In this document: piece by piece, positions 23,198 to 30,089 of the stretch
Layout of the letters: every line of letters starts with the position of its first letter
Position numbering within the stretch: position 1 is the stretch's first letter
Origin: a virus
Direction: 5' to 3' (one strand)
Length of the DNA: 36,416 nt
IMG/VR virus record: IMGVR_UViG_3300023181_000058
Coordinates: 1 to 36,416 of that record
The notes under the pieces: model-generated
What the model saw: the letters and a program-made list of their open reading frames with translations, nothing else
Databases searched by the model: none
Told to the model about the DNA's origin: nothing
Translations under genes and position numbers: made by a program

Positions 23198-23490
23198 AAC
23201 ACTTAATTATTTTACTGGCTTTGTTTGGGCTAACGTCCTGCAAGCAACACGAGCCTAAATACGTCGGATGCGTCGAGCAGGAGTTTAGCATAAGCTACGT
23301 GGACGAGAGAGCGCCTAAGCTGTTTACCTATGTATGGTACAGAGATAAGGTAGTAGAGTCTTGGGGCGACGAGGTGGGTAACATTACCGACTCATTAGCT
23401 CAGGCTCGCAGAGACGAGGGGCTTGCCCTTCTCAAGATAATAAAGGAGATAAACGTTAAACCGATAACACTTAATAAGCATGGAAAGTAA
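23194..23490 (+). CDS. Second early lipoprotein
   Basis: 98 residues with signal MKHLIILLALFGLTSCK (lipobox LTSC, Cys16). The mature part is short, with one more Cys (YVGCVEQEF), a beta stretch (KLFTYVWYRDKVVESWGD) and a helix. Envelope location is expected. Together with the protein at 21609 it suggests that early infection alters the cell surface. The 3' end overlaps the next gene by 11 bases. Confidence 0.62.
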   Translation: MKHLIILLALFGLTSCKQHEPKYVGCVEQEFSISYVDERAPKLFTYVWYRDKVVESWGDEVGNITDSLAQARRDEGLALLKIIKEINVKPITLNKHGK

Positions 23491-23683
23491 ACAAGTATTG
23501 GAACCAGGGACTACGTATTTTATAGACGCTACGGAATGCCATAGAGGCGTATATCAAGGAAAGAAAGAAGGTATTTTGTTTTTCGAGCCTTTGGATAGGG
23601 TAGGCTACGCGAGAGATGACAAAGGCCGTGTTATGTTTTATGACAACGGATATAAATATAAAGAGGTAGCCAATGGCGATTAA
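23480..23683 (+). CDS. Small early protein
   Basis: 67 residues, likely a compact beta fold (GTTYFIDATECHRGVYQGKKEGILFFEPLDRVGY). No family recognised. It overlaps the lipoprotein upstream and the DnaQ-like exonuclease downstream by 11 bases each, so it is translated in the same chain. Confidence 0.5.
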   Translation: MESKQVLEPGTTYFIDATECHRGVYQGKKEGILFFEPLDRVGYARDDKGRVMFYDNGYKYKEVANGD

Positions 23684-24263
23684 AATCCTATACTATGACT
23701 GCGAGACTACCGGCACCGACGAGCGTAAGCACGGCATACACCAGCTTAGCGTCTACATGGAAATAGACGGGAAGGTAGTAGAGACTATCGACTACAAGGT
23801 AGCACCACACCCTAAGGCAGCGTGTGTGCCGGAAGCCCTCGCGGTAGGGCAAGGTGTAACCGAGGAGCAGATAAGGGCGTACGAGCCTATGGAGGTTGTT
23901 TACCGCCGCTTTGTCGCTATGCTGGCCAAGTATGTAGACAGGTACGATAAGAAGGATAAAATCTACTTATGTGGGTTTAACTCTGCCGACTTTGATAACC
24001 GCTTCTTAAGGGCTTGGTTCAAGCATAACGGAGACAGCTACTTCGGTGCTTACTTCTACGGCGAGGACTTAGACGTCAGGATCCTTGCAGCGCAGTACCT
24101 GCTTAAAAGGCGTGGGCGCATGGAGAACTTCAAGCTTATGAGCGTTGCCCGGGAGCTTGGCATAACGGTAGACGAGAGCAGGCTGCACGACGCCTTATAC
24201 GATATTGAGCTAACCCGGGCTTGTTATCGGATTGTAACGGGTTTAGACGAGGAGGAACTTTAA
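23673..24263 (+). CDS. DnaQ-like 3'-5' exonuclease
   Basis: 196 residues of the DEDDh family. Exo I is YYDCETTGTD (D9, E11), Exo II GFNSADFDNRFL (Asp near 113-115) and Exo III HDALYDIELT (His and Asp near 177-182). This is a stand-alone exonuclease and is separate from the proofreading domain of the polymerase at 12635. It might trim replication intermediates, degrade host DNA, or act on RNA. It follows a string of small early genes by an 11-base overlap. Confidence 0.87.
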   Translation: MAIKILYYDCETTGTDERKHGIHQLSVYMEIDGKVVETIDYKVAPHPKAACVPEALAVGQGVTEEQIRAYEPMEVVYRRFVAMLAKYVDRYDKKDKIYLCGFNSADFDNRFLRAWFKHNGDSYFGAYFYGEDLDVRILAAQYLLKRRGRMENFKLMSVARELGITVDESRLHDALYDIELTRACYRIVTGLDEEEL

Positions 24264-24276
24264 AACTAATATAGAT

Positions 24277-24489
24277 ATGTCAAAAAGAGATTTAACGATT
24301 TACGTAGACGAAGTGATGAGCTCAGCTTACGCACATCAGGTAAAAGTAGAGCTTTCCGGAGCCAAGATAAACGAAGTTATGGAGCATTTTACTGTTAAAG
24401 AGGTTATAGAATACTTCGGCGCGGAGGACGTTTTAGCAGAAATAGAAAAAGAAGAGGTTTTAAAATACTTCGGGATAGATTTAATTTAG
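24277..24489 (+). CDS. Small repeat-containing early protein
   Basis: 70 residues, last gene of the early module. From about residue 34 the sequence shows four nine-residue units (VMEHFTVKE, VIEYFGAED, VLAEIEKEE, VLKYFGIDL), i.e. amphipathic helices with an aromatic position. Acidic overall. Could be an interaction module or inhibitor; no function known. A hairpin terminator follows within 30 bases of its stop. Confidence 0.55.
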   Translation: MSKRDLTIYVDEVMSSAYAHQVKVELSGAKINEVMEHFTVKEVIEYFGAEDVLAEIEKEEVLKYFGIDLI

Positions 24490-24517
24490 TCGGAGAGTAA
24501 ACAATAACTTTTATTAA

Positions 24518-24558
24518 GTGTAAACAATACTAAAATTATTGTTTACGCTTTTCTTTTG
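24518..24558 (+). terminator. Terminator built from inverted 9-mers
   Basis: 24518-24529 pairs with 24537-24548 (12 bp, one G-U) around a seven-base loop, followed by TTTTCTTTT. It would end the early transcript after the gene at 24277. The stem consists of two inverted copies of the GTAAACAAT repeat, so DNA-level binding and RNA-level termination may overlap. Confidence 0.68.
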
Positions 24559-24795
24559 TCTGGTAGCAAGGGTTTAGCGGTTGTGTAAACAAAGTAAACA
24601 ATACTTTGAGAAAAACTTTAGCGCAGTGTTGCAACTATATCACACCAGGTGGTCAAAATGTTATAAAAATGTGTATAAAATGTAAAGCGTTTAACAACAG
24701 CAGTTTAATGTAATCGGGGCGTAAACAGAGAAACAAGATTTTAGGTTTGATTGTTTACCACTTTAGCTCAGTAATGACGGGCTTTTACTATTACT

Positions 24796-24924
24796 ATAAA
24801 CAATATAAACAATAATAATATAAAATATATAATTAATAATAATATAGTATTATATAGTGAAAAAAAATACATATAATTATATATAATATAGTGAAAGTTG
24901 TTTTTTGTTGTTTACATTGTTTAT
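24796..24924. repeat. Duplicated 128/129-bp AT-rich cassette, copy B
   Basis: Two tandem ATAAACAAT 9-mers (24796-24804, 24805-24813) face two inverted ones (24907-24915, 24916-24924) over a 93-bp A/T core. Layout and sequence match 9014-9141, with small indels and substitutions. Confidence 0.8.
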
Positions 24925-25012
24925 TTGAACGTTAACCCCTGTAAACATTGGGGTTTATAAAGAAACAACAAAATTTTCATTTGTTTATTTGCATTATTCG
25001 ATACAGGTTTGA

Positions 25013-25020
25013 TATATTTG
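25013..25020 (+). promoter_or_regulatory. Late promoter, -7 box next to the terminase start
   Basis: TATATTTG matches TAnnTTTG exactly. TTTG at 24988-24991 (21 bases upstream) can serve as -33. The start of transcription would lie near 25025-25027, at or next to ATG 25026, implying a leaderless or nearly leaderless mRNA. Confidence 0.65.
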
Positions 25021-25025
25021 CAAGT

Positions 25026-25514
25026 ATGAACCCACGCAAAGAAATCATAATAACGAACATACTCGAGGAGTTAACAAAGGGTATAACCTTTAGCGACTGC
25101 CACGAACTTATGGATATGATTTGGGATTTACCCCGGACCACGTTTACGAAGTATTGGGCAGAGGCTAACAAGCGTTTTAACGTGGTAAACGAACGCACAC
25201 AGGCAAAAATAATGGCTTTGGTAGAGGACACCGCAGAGGAGCGGCAAAAGCTCGGTATATTGAACAAAATGGAGCGAATGAAAATCCTCAGCGATATAGC
25301 CAAAGGCGAAATACCGCTTAAAAAATACATAGTTGCTGACGGCGTTATACAAGAGCGCGACATAGTGGCAGACTACAACGACAGAAAGGCTGCTATCGCA
25401 GAGCTAAACAAGATGGACGGCGACTATGCCCCGGTTAAAAAAGACATTACCTCAGGGGGTGCAAGCTTAGCCCCGATTAACTTTCAAATCGTTTTAGACG
25501 ATGAGGAGACTTAA
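25026..25514 (+). CDS. terS: Terminase small subunit
   Basis: 162 residues from ATG 25026. A longer reading from TTG 24948 would run across the promoter and is rejected. The N-terminal half is helical with an HTH-like stretch (SDCHELMDMIWDLPRTTFTKYWAEANKRF), and the rest has a long helix (QAKIMALVEDTAEERQKLGILNKMERMKIL) and an adaptor-like region ADYNDRKAAIAELNKMDGDYAP typical of small terminases. It should recognise the packaging site and hand DNA to the large subunit. It overlaps the next gene by 14 bases. Confidence 0.77.
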   Translation: MNPRKEIIITNILEELTKGITFSDCHELMDMIWDLPRTTFTKYWAEANKRFNVVNERTQAKIMALVEDTAEERQKLGILNKMERMKILSDIAKGEIPLKKYIVADGVIQERDIVADYNDRKAAIAELNKMDGDYAPVKKDITSGGASLAPINFQIVLDDEET

Positions 25515-26823
25515 GCTATCTAAGAAGCAGACCAAAGCCTGGCACCTGCTTTTTGACGCTAAAACCCTGTTTGTCGGCTACGGTGGCGGCGCATACTCTG
25601 GTAAGTCCTACCTCATGTGCTATTGGCTTACGTTCATGAGCTGCAGCTACGCCGGTACAGCTTGGGGCCTGGGGCGTAAAGAGCTGATCACGCTTAAAAA
25701 GACCACGCTTGTAACGCTTTTCAAGGTGTTTAACGAGATAGGGCTTGTAAATGATCAGCATTATAACTACAACCAGCAGCTAAACAAAATAATCTTTTGG
25801 AACGGCTCAACTATCTACCTCCTAGATACGGCACATAAGCCCAGTGACCCGCTTTATGAACGCTTCGGAGGGCTTGAACTTACCGGGGCGGCTATTGACG
25901 AGAGCGCGGAGACAGACCCTAAGGCCATAGATATACTCTTTACCCGTTTAGGCCGGTGCTTAAATGATCAATACGGCATAAATAAGAAGCTGCTCGAATG
26001 TTTCAACCCGGCAAAGACCCACGTCTATACCCGCTATTACAAGCCCTGGAAGGATAACAACGAGCCGGAGCATAAGCGTTTCATACAGGCCTTGCCTACC
26101 GATAACCCGAGCCCGGACGTCGCAAGCTATATCGAGGGTATTATGCTTACCGGGGAGCAGGCGACTATCGAGAGGCTTATAAAGGGTAATTTTGAGTATG
26201 ACGACAACGTCCTTGCCTTACTACCGAGTTACGACAGCATTTGTAATATATTTACTAACAAGTTTATAGAGGGTACAGGCAAGCGTTACATGAGCTGCGA
26301 CATTGCTTACATGGGCGCTGACCGCTTCGTAGTGACGATTTGGAACGGTTTTAAAGTCGAGAAGGTAATCGCTATCGACAAGATAGATGAGACGGCAATC
26401 GGGGGGAGGCTTGTAGAGCTTGCAGAGTTCCACAAAATACCCTACTCAAATATCGTTTATGACGCTGACGGCCTGCGTAAGTTCACAGCCAACAGCATAA
26501 GTAAGCTTACAGCCGCTAAGCCGTTCGTCAATAACTCTGCCGCGATAAAAGATAAGCAGTATGGCAACTTTAAGACCGAGTGCGCTTTTAAGCTTAAGGG
26601 CTTAATCGAGGCTAACGGCATTTATATCGAGGATCAAACCTACCGCAAGCAAATAATGGCAGACTTAGAGACTATTTGCAGGGAGCCAATGGACGACGAG
26701 CTTAAAATCAAGCTGGAAAAGAAGAGCAAGCACAAAGAAAGAACCGGTAGCAGCCCCGATTTCTTTGATAGTTTGCTTATGCGAATGTATTTTGAGGTAA
26801 AAAACGTTGGCGGCTGGGTATAA
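25501..26823 (+). CDS. terL: Terminase large subunit
   Basis: 440 residues. The ATPase domain has Walker A GGGAYSGKS (28-36) and Walker B TGAAIDESAE (acidic pair near 133-134). The RNase H-like nuclease domain has CDIAYMGADRFV (first Asp near 267), VYDADGLRKF and the C-terminal SSPDFFDSLLMR acidic motif (near 419). It is the packaging motor that cuts concatemeric DNA and pumps it through the portal. It directly follows the small subunit. Headful or cos packaging cannot be decided from the motifs. Confidence 0.92.
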   Translation: MRRLKLSKKQTKAWHLLFDAKTLFVGYGGGAYSGKSYLMCYWLTFMSCSYAGTAWGLGRKELITLKKTTLVTLFKVFNEIGLVNDQHYNYNQQLNKIIFWNGSTIYLLDTAHKPSDPLYERFGGLELTGAAIDESAETDPKAIDILFTRLGRCLNDQYGINKKLLECFNPAKTHVYTRYYKPWKDNNEPEHKRFIQALPTDNPSPDVASYIEGIMLTGEQATIERLIKGNFEYDDNVLALLPSYDSICNIFTNKFIEGTGKRYMSCDIAYMGADRFVVTIWNGFKVEKVIAIDKIDETAIGGRLVELAEFHKIPYSNIVYDADGLRKFTANSISKLTAAKPFVNNSAAIKDKQYGNFKTECAFKLKGLIEANGIYIEDQTYRKQIMADLETICREPMDDELKIKLEKKSKHKERTGSSPDFFDSLLMRMYFEVKNVGGWV

Positions 26824-26856
26824 TTTTGTATATTGGCCGTCTAAAATCTAATAAAC

Positions 26857-27015
26857 ATGAAAAATAAAAAGCAATTGGTTGCTTTCGGCAACTACCTTTT
26901 GGGTAAAGAGCGTGCTAAAAGCGTTGTAAACGAGACATCTAAGAACAAAGTTACACATGCGGACTTAGAAAACTTTAAAGAAATTTGCAAGAGCCAAAAA
27001 GAAGTTGTAAGTTAG
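26857..27015 (+). CDS. Small late protein
   Basis: 52 residues (MKNKKQLVAFGNYLLGKERA to QKEVVS), starting 33 bases after terL. It is basic, helical and without a membrane segment. Similar short proteins with an F-G-N-Y-L-L core occur in Bacteroidota phages. A possible -7-like box TATATTGG lies at 26830. Function unknown. Confidence 0.52.
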   Translation: MKNKKQLVAFGNYLLGKERAKSVVNETSKNKVTHADLENFKEICKSQKEVVS

Positions 27016-27017
27016 CA

Positions 27018-27073
27018 GCTCGCTACTGATAAAAACATTAAACCCCTTTCATTTGTAGCGAGTGACTGGGGTT
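27018..27073 (+). other. Interleaved inverted repeats (possible pseudoknot)
   Basis: CTCGCTAC (27019-27026) pairs with GTAGCGAG (27055-27062), and AACCCC (27041-27046) pairs with GGGGTT (27068-27073). The order a-b-a'-b' is that of an H-type pseudoknot or of two competing hairpins. The second hairpin is followed by ATTTTAATTT and could act as a weak terminator. Confidence 0.45.
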
Positions 27074-27091
27074 ATTTTAATTTACGACATT

Positions 27092-27337
27092 ATGAAAAAA
27101 GTATTTAACATTTTAGGACCCTTGTTTTTATTAGCGTGCTTCTTTACAGCTTTACTCTTTAACTTCGGCTTAGTCAAAGAGAGCGCACTTGTTGTATTTC
27201 TTTCGTATGCCAGCTACTTCTTTGTAGGCTCTGCCTGCTTAGTGGCTTTAATTTGGTTCTGCATAGGTGTTACCAACCTAATAAAATTCTATTACGAGGT
27301 GTGGAAAGATAAGCGAGAGTATGAAAAAGAACGTTAA
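27092..27337 (+). CDS. Small membrane protein, two TM segments
   Basis: 81 residues from ATG 27092 (an upstream GTG at 27062 would include the pseudoknot and is rejected). Two hydrophobic helices (about 7-26 and 31-60, possibly three segments) and a highly charged tail (KDKREYEKER) suggest an inner-membrane protein. It lies in the late module, far from the lysis cassette. The function is unknown; a second holin or a DNA-ejection partner are guesses. It overlaps the next gene by 17 bases. Confidence 0.58.
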   Translation: MKKVFNILGPLFLLACFFTALLFNFGLVKESALVVFLSYASYFFVGSACLVALIWFCIGVTNLIKFYYEVWKDKREYEKER

Positions 27338-27803
27338 AAAATTAGTCCTCAATAACGAGGACTTTTTAGCTAAGGGGGTAAAGATAGGCTTCACAGTTGA
27401 CGACATTATGGCAGAGTTTAACGCCTACGACTGGCTTGATCTGACGACTACGCCTATCGAGCAGATAGCTGAGGACTTTAAAAAGCGTCTTAACTTCAAC
27501 AGTACCGAGACTATCCTTGTTAAGGGCTACGTTTATAAGTTCTCGCAGGCCGTCAAAGAGCTTAGCGCCCTTGTAGATGAAGTCCATAAGTCTTATAACA
27601 TACCAAGCAAAGGCGGCGTAAGCAACCCGCATATAAACCTGTACTATTATCTCAAGCTTTGGGCTGATAAAAAGTGCCTGCCTGTAAATTATCACGAGAC
27701 AGACTACAATAAAAGAAAGCTATTTAATTTTTATACAATTTTATTTGATATATTTGCAGATAAGCTGACCAATTATAACGCGTATCACGCTCAAAAGCAA
27801 TAA
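27321..27803 (+). CDS. Late hypothetical protein
   Basis: 160 residues, helical, not recognised. It starts within the previous gene. A segment (NLYYYLKLWADKKCLPVNYHETDYNKRK) is rich in aromatics and may be the core. It lies between terminase and the neck/tail genes, so it may be a packaging or assembly factor. A promoter-like TATATTTG (27749-27756) inside the 3' end is probably coincidental coding sequence. Confidence 0.52.
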   Translation: MKKNVKKLVLNNEDFLAKGVKIGFTVDDIMAEFNAYDWLDLTTTPIEQIAEDFKKRLNFNSTETILVKGYVYKFSQAVKELSALVDEVHKSYNIPSKGGVSNPHINLYYYLKLWADKKCLPVNYHETDYNKRKLFNFYTILFDIFADKLTNYNAYHAQKQ

Positions 27804-27807
27804 CCTT

Positions 27808-27951
27808 ATGGAAATAGTAAAGCGTATTTTATACGACCCTCTGCTTATAATCGAGTGCGTGTTATGGATAGGGTTTATAGTTGTGCTTATTATGTCGGTA
27901 AAGCTTGGCTTAGAAGCCGACAAAGACATTAAAAAGTTTAAAAGTAAATAG
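27808..27951 (+). CDS. Small single-pass membrane protein
   Basis: 47 residues with one hydrophobic segment (about 11-33, PLLIIECVLWIGFIVVLIMSV) and a basic tail (KKFKSK). Packed between two late genes (four bases after one stop, two before the next start). Function unknown. Confidence 0.5.
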   Translation: MEIVKRILYDPLLIIECVLWIGFIVVLIMSVKLGLEADKDIKKFKSK

Positions 27952-27953
27952 CC

Positions 27954-28439
27954 ATGCCAATATTAAAACCTATAGACGTCGATTATGTTTGCCCTGCACC
28001 CGGGGCAAGCCTTGACGACATATTTAAAAATATGTTCGGCTTTAACGATATTAAGTTTATACAGACAGATGCAGCCGGGGCACACCTTCCAGGTGTTGAC
28101 CCCTACTCGTTTTTCGCCGTTAACAGGGTTTTAGCTATCCGTCCTATTGAGACAAAGCCGTCTAACCGCTACAGCTCTGCAGCTTACGACTGCCTGCTTA
28201 CTATCGGCCGTGCAGTTGATCCCTCATTAGAGATAGAGACTATAAACGTAGACGGGCAATTTGACACGATAACCGCGCAGTTTATGGACTTAGGGTTTAT
28301 AAACACCCTTAAGAGTTATTTCACGTGCTGCGATTACCGTGTGCATATTATAAGCGTCGTACCTATATGGAACAGCGTTAAAGCCGTTAAGCCTGTAAAT
28401 CACTCAGGCGTAGAGATTAATTTAACCGTGACGATATGA
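27954..28439 (+). CDS. Putative tail-completion or neck protein
   Basis: 161 residues, alpha/beta, with an N-terminal ILKPIDVDYVCPAPG and conserved-looking central segment PYSFFAVNRVLAIRPIE. Size and position before another neck-sized protein and the large tail proteins match tail terminators, but there is no diagnostic motif. It ends with an ATGA overlap with a 38-residue membrane ORF. Confidence 0.45.
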   Translation: MPILKPIDVDYVCPAPGASLDDIFKNMFGFNDIKFIQTDAAGAHLPGVDPYSFFAVNRVLAIRPIETKPSNRYSSAAYDCLLTIGRAVDPSLEIETINVDGQFDTITAQFMDLGFINTLKSYFTCCDYRVHIISVVPIWNSVKAVKPVNHSGVEINLTVTI

Positions 28440-28552
28440 GCGATATAGGAGACGAAATATTGGCAAGTATTCTAAAAGGGGTTTTAGTTATATCTTTAAT
28501 ATTAGGGGTTATTATTTTCGGTATTTTCGCCTTAATACATTATATACTATGA
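28436..28552 (+). CDS. Micro membrane protein
   Basis: 38 residues: a short polar N-terminus (MSDIGDEILASILKG) then one hydrophobic helix to the C-terminus (VLVISLILGVIIFGIFALIHY). Four-base ATGA overlaps at both ends strongly suggest real translation. Third small membrane protein in the 27.0-28.6 kb stretch. Function unknown. Confidence 0.5.
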   Translation: MSDIGDEILASILKGVLVISLILGVIIFGIFALIHYIL

Positions 28553-28992
28553 CAGTAGAGGACGCCATACAGTTAGAAATAATAGAGCCGTTAAAGGCTG
28601 CTATCGTTGCTAACGATATGGTTGCTACAAGAGCCCTACTCAACTCTGTACGCTGGCAAAAGAATGAGAGCTTTGGACAGTTGAGCTATGATATTATAGC
28701 ACTCGACTATATCGTAGGACTGGACGCCGGGGTAGAACCTGGAGAGACGCCTTTCCCTACGATAGAGGCTCTCCAAAAATGGATAGCTGCAAAGGGATTA
28801 GATTTAAACCCGTATGCAGTTAGAAACTCAATTATCGCAAATGGCACAACCTGGTACAGACAGGGGGGCTCACATATAGTAACGGACTCGATTAACGCCG
28901 AAGCCTTTAACAAGGTTATAACGTTAGCAATGCCGGAAATTAAAAATGAAATAATAAGCACATGGCAATTACTTTTCAAAAACAGCCTTTAG
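28549..28992 (+). CDS. Putative neck/tail protein (HK97 gp10-like size)
   Basis: 147 residues, helical first half and a C-terminal part YAVRNSIIANGTTWYRQGGSHIVTDSINAEAF resembling the final region of small siphovirus neck or tail-completion proteins. Lies directly before the two large tail-tip proteins, overlapping the first by 31 bases. The role is an inference from position. Confidence 0.45.
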   Translation: MTVEDAIQLEIIEPLKAAIVANDMVATRALLNSVRWQKNESFGQLSYDIIALDYIVGLDAGVEPGETPFPTIEALQKWIAAKGLDLNPYAVRNSIIANGTTWYRQGGSHIVTDSINAEAFNKVITLAMPEIKNEIISTWQLLFKNSL

Positions 28993-30089
28993 AGTTCTTT
29001 AACGTTAACGAGCCCGCTATATTTGAGTTTACCTCTGATGAGGATTTAGGCGTTAACCCTAACGACCTGGTAGCAGACTTAGAACTGCGCAACCTATGGA
29101 CCGGGGACTGGTACGTCATTAAAAACATCTTGCCTAACTACCGATCGGGTGTTTTCCGTGTTGATGTATCGGGCTATATAAAAAGCATGTTGTTTACAAA
29201 GTTTGACTATAGCTGGGATTTACGATTTGGATCAATACAACGTTTCTCTATAGGGGTAAGCATACACGCTGAGAACGGTGCCGATATTTTCGGCGACGCT
29301 TTCGTATTTGATACCGGCTATATCTTTGACGAGACTTTTATTTTTGCCGAGGAGACGCCAAATGATACCGAGGTTAACGACGGATTTTACCCTATCGTCG
29401 GTATGACGTACCGCTCCGAAGAGCCTAAGCCTACAAAAGACGCCGACCTTGTTAATATTTTATCCCCTAAGTATGCGGAATTCGCCAAAGGCTTTACAAA
29501 TACCCTTAGCGTCTTTGTAGGCGAGGTTTTAGACGGCTTGCCAAAGTCTATTATAGTGGGAGGTGTATCTAACGCCCTGCCTACTCTAAAAGCTGTAAGA
29601 GCCGGAGGCATAACCTCAGCACAGATAGACAAGATGTACCTACCGGAACGTATAACAACTACTTACAATAATAACGCTATAGAGGTGTACGGTATAAGCT
29701 ACAAAGAGAGCGACTGTGAGGATACCCTGCAATTTAGATTTTATAACTCTTACGGAGGCTTTAGCTACTTCTACACACCAAAAGAAGCGCAGGAGGCGGG
29801 CAGAGGTAAGACGGCATTTATAAATAACGCTTTTTACAACCAACAAGACAACAAGAGTGCCCAGGTACAGCGATCAGCCGAGTACTCAGAGACGTTAAAT
29901 CTATCAGGTGTTAAGCGTATAGAGCTTGCCGAGCTTTTTAGGGAGTTGTTACGCTCTCCAAAAATAGAGGTTAATCTGCCTCACGGCTATACTGAGTGCG
30001 AGGTAAAGGGTAATTTTAGGGAGAGACAGCTTGATTTTGAATACAGCCTCGTAGTTACGACGTCTAACCCTGACATTATGACGCTATGA
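28962..30089 (+). CDS. Tail-tip protein 1
   Basis: 375 residues, beta-rich, no signal peptide. The opening ITFQKQPLEFFNVNEPAIFEF and GVFRVDVSGYIKSMLF motifs resemble Bacteroidota phage tail proteins that sit between the neck and tape measure. The C-terminal half contains repeated-looking strands (RFYNSYGGFSYFYT) and ends with FRERQLDFEYSLVVTTSNPD. It probably forms part of the distal tail or baseplate. It overlaps the next gene by four bases. Confidence 0.55.
   Translation: MAITFQKQPLEFFNVNEPAIFEFTSDEDLGVNPNDLVADLELRNLWTGDWYVIKNILPNYRSGVFRVDVSGYIKSMLFTKFDYSWDLRFGSIQRFSIGVSIHAENGADIFGDAFVFDTGYIFDETFIFAEETPNDTEVNDGFYPIVGMTYRSEEPKPTKDADLVNILSPKYAEFAKGFTNTLSVFVGEVLDGLPKSIIVGGVSNALPTLKAVRAGGITSAQIDKMYLPERITTTYNNNAIEVYGISYKESDCEDTLQFRFYNSYGGFSYFYTPKEAQEAGRGKTAFINNAFYNQQDNKSAQVQRSAEYSETLNLSGVKRIELAELFRELLRSPKIEVNLPHGYTECEVKGNFRERQLDFEYSLVVTTSNPDIMTL

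Larger units (their letters stand above)
24490..25025. promoter_or_regulatory. Iteron-rich intergenic region B (candidate origin/control region)
   Basis: This 536-bp region without genes separates early and late modules. RTAAACAAT-type 9-mers occur at 24497, 24520, 24538 (inverted), 24585, 24594, 24721 (partial), 24750 (inverted), 24796, 24805, 24907 (inverted), 24916 (inverted) and 24941. Several are in head-to-tail pairs exactly 9 bp apart. The stretch 24814-24906 is nearly pure A/T. The 24605-24720 segment lacks the 9-mer and I saw no other clear element in it. An origin, a centromere-like site or a regulator-binding array are all possible. The late promoter is at its right end. Confidence 0.6.

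Noticed and set aside
24948-25025. Extended TerS start at TTG 24948
   Set aside because: The extension would translate across the late promoter box and AT-rich control DNA; ATG 25026 directly follows the promoter and gives a normal TerS N-terminus.
27749-27756. TATATTTG promoter-like box in the 3' end of the gene at 27321
   Set aside because: It encodes part of FDIFAD in a real frame and has no good -33 partner; kept only as a remark.
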